Shown here: piece by piece, positions 5,310 to 7,249 of the stretch
How the letters are laid out: the number at the start of each line of letters is the position of its first letter
Position numbering within the stretch: position 1 is the stretch's first letter
Source of the DNA: an uncultured Eubacteriales bacterium
GTDB taxonomy: Bacteria > Bacillota > Clostridia > Oscillospirales > Oscillospiraceae
NCBI GenBank assembly: GCA_902475455.1
Contig: CABRZO010000129.1
Location: 1-7,249, forward strand
Direction: 5' to 3'
Length of the DNA stretch: 7,249 nt
The notes under the pieces: generated by a model
Seen by the model: the letters and a program-made list of their open reading frames with translations, nothing else
What the model was told of the DNA's origin: nothing
Database searches by the model: none
Position numbers and translations under genes: made by a program

Positions 5310-6150
5310 AGGCCTGTTCCCGTTTGAGGCGGGCCTTTTCCTGCCGGACCGAGTGGATGTTCACGGCGATGAGCACCAGAAGCACCACCACGAATACCAG
5401 GGTGGAAAGGGCGTTGATTTCGGGAGAAATGCGTTTTCTGGTCATGGAGTAAATCTCCATGGACAGGGTAGAGGCGCCGCTGCCGGCAGTGAAGTAGGAG
5501 ATGATGAAATCATCCACACTCATGGTAAAGGACAGCACGGCACCGCTGATGATGCCGGGCATTAGCTCGGGCATGACCACCTTCCGGAAGGCGTACCAGG
5601 GGGTGGCCCCCAGATCCATGGCCGCCTCATAGAGGTTGGGGTCCAGCTGGTTGAACTTTGGCAGCACCGACAAGATGACGTAGGGCACGTCAAAGGTGAT
5701 GTGAGCCAGCAGCAGGGTGCCGAAGCCGGTGCGGAGGGTAATCCCGAAGACCTCGCCGATGGTGGCATTAAAAGCCCCAAAGGCAAAGACGAAGAGCATC
5801 ATCAGGGACACGCCGGTGATGATGTCGGCATTGGTCATGGGGATGTTGTTGATGGCCATGACAATGGCCCGGGGCTTGCGGCGCATACTGGCAAAGCCCA
5901 CGGCGGCGGCGGTGCCCAGAATGGTGGCAAAGATCATGGCCAGCAGGGAGACCTCCAGGGTGGTGGCCAGACTGTTCAGAATCCGGGTGTCAGAAAACAG
6001 ATCGGCGTACCAATGGAGAGAAAAGCCGGTCCACACCGTGCGGCTCTTGGAGTCGTTGAAGGAAAAGACGATGAGAACCAGGATGGGAGCGTACATGAAG
6101 ATCAGAGTGATGATCATGCACACCCGGGCGAAAACACTGTTCTTTTTCAT
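5293..6150 (-). CDS. potC: Spermidine/putrescine ABC transporter permease PotC
   Basis: One of two membrane subunits forming the polyamine channel; 285 residues, normal for the family. Six membrane segments are predicted, near residues 12-31, 65-87, 108-127, 143-163, 198-220 and 247-265. The cytoplasmic EAA loop that docks on the ATPase is clear at 174-200 (YEAAMDLGATPWYAF then MPELMPGI). The segment SFTMSVDDFIISYF (207-220) is typical of PotC. The ATG overlaps the potB stop by 4 bases (ATGA), so translation is probably coupled; only a weak GGCGG lies upstream. The cytoplasmic tail (268-285) is strongly basic. A hairpin overlaps the 3' end. Confidence 0.95.
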   Translation of the reverse strand: MKKNSVFARVCMIITLIFMYAPILVLIVFSFNDSKSRTVWTGFSLHWYADLFSDTRILNSLATTLEVSLLAMIFATILGTAAAVGFASMRRKPRAIVMAINNIPMTNADIITGVSLMMLFVFAFGAFNATIGEVFGITLRTGFGTLLLAHITFDVPYVILSVLPKFNQLDPNLYEAAMDLGATPWYAFRKVVMPELMPGIISGAVLSFTMSVDDFIISYFTAGSGASTLSMEIYSMTRKRISPEINALSTLVFVVVLLVLIAVNIHSVRQEKARLKREQAWKGAA

Positions 6151-6998
6151 GGCAGCACCGCCGTTTCTTCTCCGCCGTCACCAAACCGGTTCATGATGGC
6201 CATGCAGATGAGCACAATGGCCATCATCACCAGGGAGACCGCGCTGCCCAGATAGGGATTGTAGGAGTTGCCGTAGAACTGCATTTCAATGAGGTCGCCC
6301 AGCAGCATGGTCTTGCCGCCGCCCAGCAGCTTGCTGATGGCGAAGGTGGACACCGAGGGGATAAACACCATGGTGATGCCGCTGATGACTCCGGGAATGG
6401 ACAGGGGAAAGATCACACGGCGGAACACGTTGGCGGTGTTGGCCCCTAGGTCCTGGGCTGCCTCAATGACCTTGGAGTCGATCTTGTCGATGACGGTATA
6501 GATGGGCAAGATCATAAAGGGCAGATAGTTGTACACCATACCCAGCACCACCGCCCCCTTGGTGTTGATCATGGGGAAGTAGCTGATGTCAGTGCCGAAG
6601 ATGTGGTTGATCAGCTTGAAGACACCCAGGGCGCTGAAGAGCTCGTTGAGGATGCCGGTGTTTTCCAGCAGACTCATCCAGGCGTAGGTCCGCAGCAGAA
6701 AGTTCATCCACATGGGCAGCATGAGGATGATCATAGCGACCCGCTTGATGCCGGGGCTCTCCCGGGTCATCCAGTAGGCGATGGGGTATCCGATCACCAG
6801 ACAGATGGCGGTAGCCACGATGGCCAGCAGGAAGGAGTCGGCAAAGACCCCGGCATAGGAAGCCAGGTGGGCGAAATTGGAGAGGGTAAACCCTCCGTCC
6901 CGGGTGGTGAGCGCGTAGCCCAGAATCAAAAACAGGGGGATGACCACAAAAATAGCCATCCAGATGATATAGGGAATGCCCAGCAGTTTATTTTTCAT
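6147..6998 (-). CDS. potB: Spermidine/putrescine ABC transporter permease PotB
   Basis: The partner permease of PotC; 283 residues. Hydrophobic segments lie near 9-30, 54-75, 85-105, 148-170, 202-222 and 250-269, giving the six helices of the MetI-like fold. The EAA loop is at 179-205 (EAAQDLGANTANVFRR then FPLSIPGV). MLPMWMNFLLRTYAWMSLL (93-111) is the conserved PotB stretch after helix 3. The ATG at 6998 is 10 bases after the potA stop, and the GAGGG of its ribosome binding site overlaps that TGA stop. It overlaps potC by 4 bases at its 3' end. Such close packing makes a single potABC transcript near certain. Confidence 0.95.
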   Translation of the reverse strand: MKNKLLGIPYIIWMAIFVVIPLFLILGYALTTRDGGFTLSNFAHLASYAGVFADSFLLAIVATAICLVIGYPIAYWMTRESPGIKRVAMIILMLPMWMNFLLRTYAWMSLLENTGILNELFSALGVFKLINHIFGTDISYFPMINTKGAVVLGMVYNYLPFMILPIYTVIDKIDSKVIEAAQDLGANTANVFRRVIFPLSIPGVISGITMVFIPSVSTFAISKLLGGGKTMLLGDLIEMQFYGNSYNPYLGSAVSLVMMAIVLICMAIMNRFGDGGEETAVLP

Positions 6999-7008
6999 GG
7001 CATTGCCC

Positions 7009-7248
7009 TCAGGATTTGTGCATGATGTGGATGTCGTCGGGAGTCAGCGTCATGCCGATCTCCTGGCCCACAGCGCGGCACTGGGTGGACTGGACCTTCC
7101 AGGTGAAGGTGGGGGACTTGACCATCATTTCATAATGGATGCCCTTAAAGACCACGCTTTCCACCACGCCCCGGATGTGGCCTTGCTCCGGTTCGGTGAG
7201 GTGCAGGTCCTCGGGCCGCACCACCACGTCCACTGGGGCGTTTTCGCC
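7009..7248 (-). CDS. potA: Spermidine/putrescine ABC transporter ATP-binding protein PotA, C-terminal part
   Basis: Only the last 79 codons are present; the gene runs off the window's right edge, and the frame is open to the end. The visible part starts just before VVVRPEDLHL, the usual entry to the C-terminal TOBE domain of PotA-type ATPases, and continues through GVVESVVFKGIHYEMMV to a short end (DDIHIMHKS). The TOBE domain is regulatory; the Walker A, signature and Walker B motifs lie outside, so ATPase integrity cannot be judged. As the upstream gene of potB, potC and potD it would energise polyamine import from the cytoplasmic face. The operon promoter must lie beyond this window. Confidence 0.93.
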   Translation of the reverse strand, partial: GENAPVDVVVRPEDLHLTEPEQGHIRGVVESVVFKGIHYEMMVKSPTFTWKVQSTQCRAVGQEIGMTLTPDDIHIMHKS

Positions 7249-7249
7249 G

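Noticed and set aside
5701..6255. Open frames on the plus strand opposite potC and potB (also 6603-7025)
   Set aside because: The products are compositionally biased (Gly, His, Asp, Gln) with no ribosome binding site, opposite well-conserved permease genes.

Overview
The window is a GC-rich, tightly packed stretch of bacterial chromosome. Strong AGGAGG-type ribosome binding sites, a PurF of the Fe-S (Bacillus) type, a DUF24/HxlR regulator, a YwaF-type membrane protein and a short lipoprotein signal all point to a Firmicute. The high GC content and protein style suggest a gut Clostridia member, Oscillospiraceae-like. That placement is inferred from sequence character only, not from a search. 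I see no mobile element, CRISPR array, rRNA or tRNA.

Left part (1-1910): the 3' end of purF (+) stops at 367 and meets a convergent aldo/keto reductase gene (-, 430-1410) across a perfect 16-bp hairpin. The reductase is divergent from a small HxlR/DUF24 regulator gene (+, 1557-1910). Their roughly 146-bp intergenic region holds two back-to-back promoters and a perfect 8-4-8 palindrome beside the regulator's ribosome binding site. This is the best candidate regulatory switch in the window: a thiol- or electrophile-sensing repressor next to the oxidoreductase it may control.

Middle part (1911-4161): a strong terminator ends the regulator gene. Then come, on the minus strand, an XRE-type DNA-binding protein with four membrane helices (1973-2641) and a YbaK/ProX-type aminoacyl-tRNA deacylase (2752-3240). 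A YwaF/TIGR02206 integral membrane protein (+, 3352-4122) is divergent from the deacylase. A 17-bp hairpin with a U-tract separates it from the next block.

Right part (4178-7249): a minus-strand polyamine ABC transporter operon, transcribed potA (partial) - potB - potC - potD. The ATPase (only its TOBE end is present), the two permeases and the substrate-binding lipoprotein together import spermidine and/or putrescine. potA and potB are 10 bp apart, potB and potC overlap by 4 bp, and potC and potD are separated by 59 bp carrying a hairpin plus T6 tract that could attenuate or stabilise the message.

Most of the window is ordinary housekeeping and transport. The points worth a second look are the hxlR/reductase switch, unusual cysteines in the regulator, the potC-potD hairpin, nested inverted repeats upstream of the XRE gene, and altered ligand-site residues in PotD. 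I did not find anything I would call a wholly new system.
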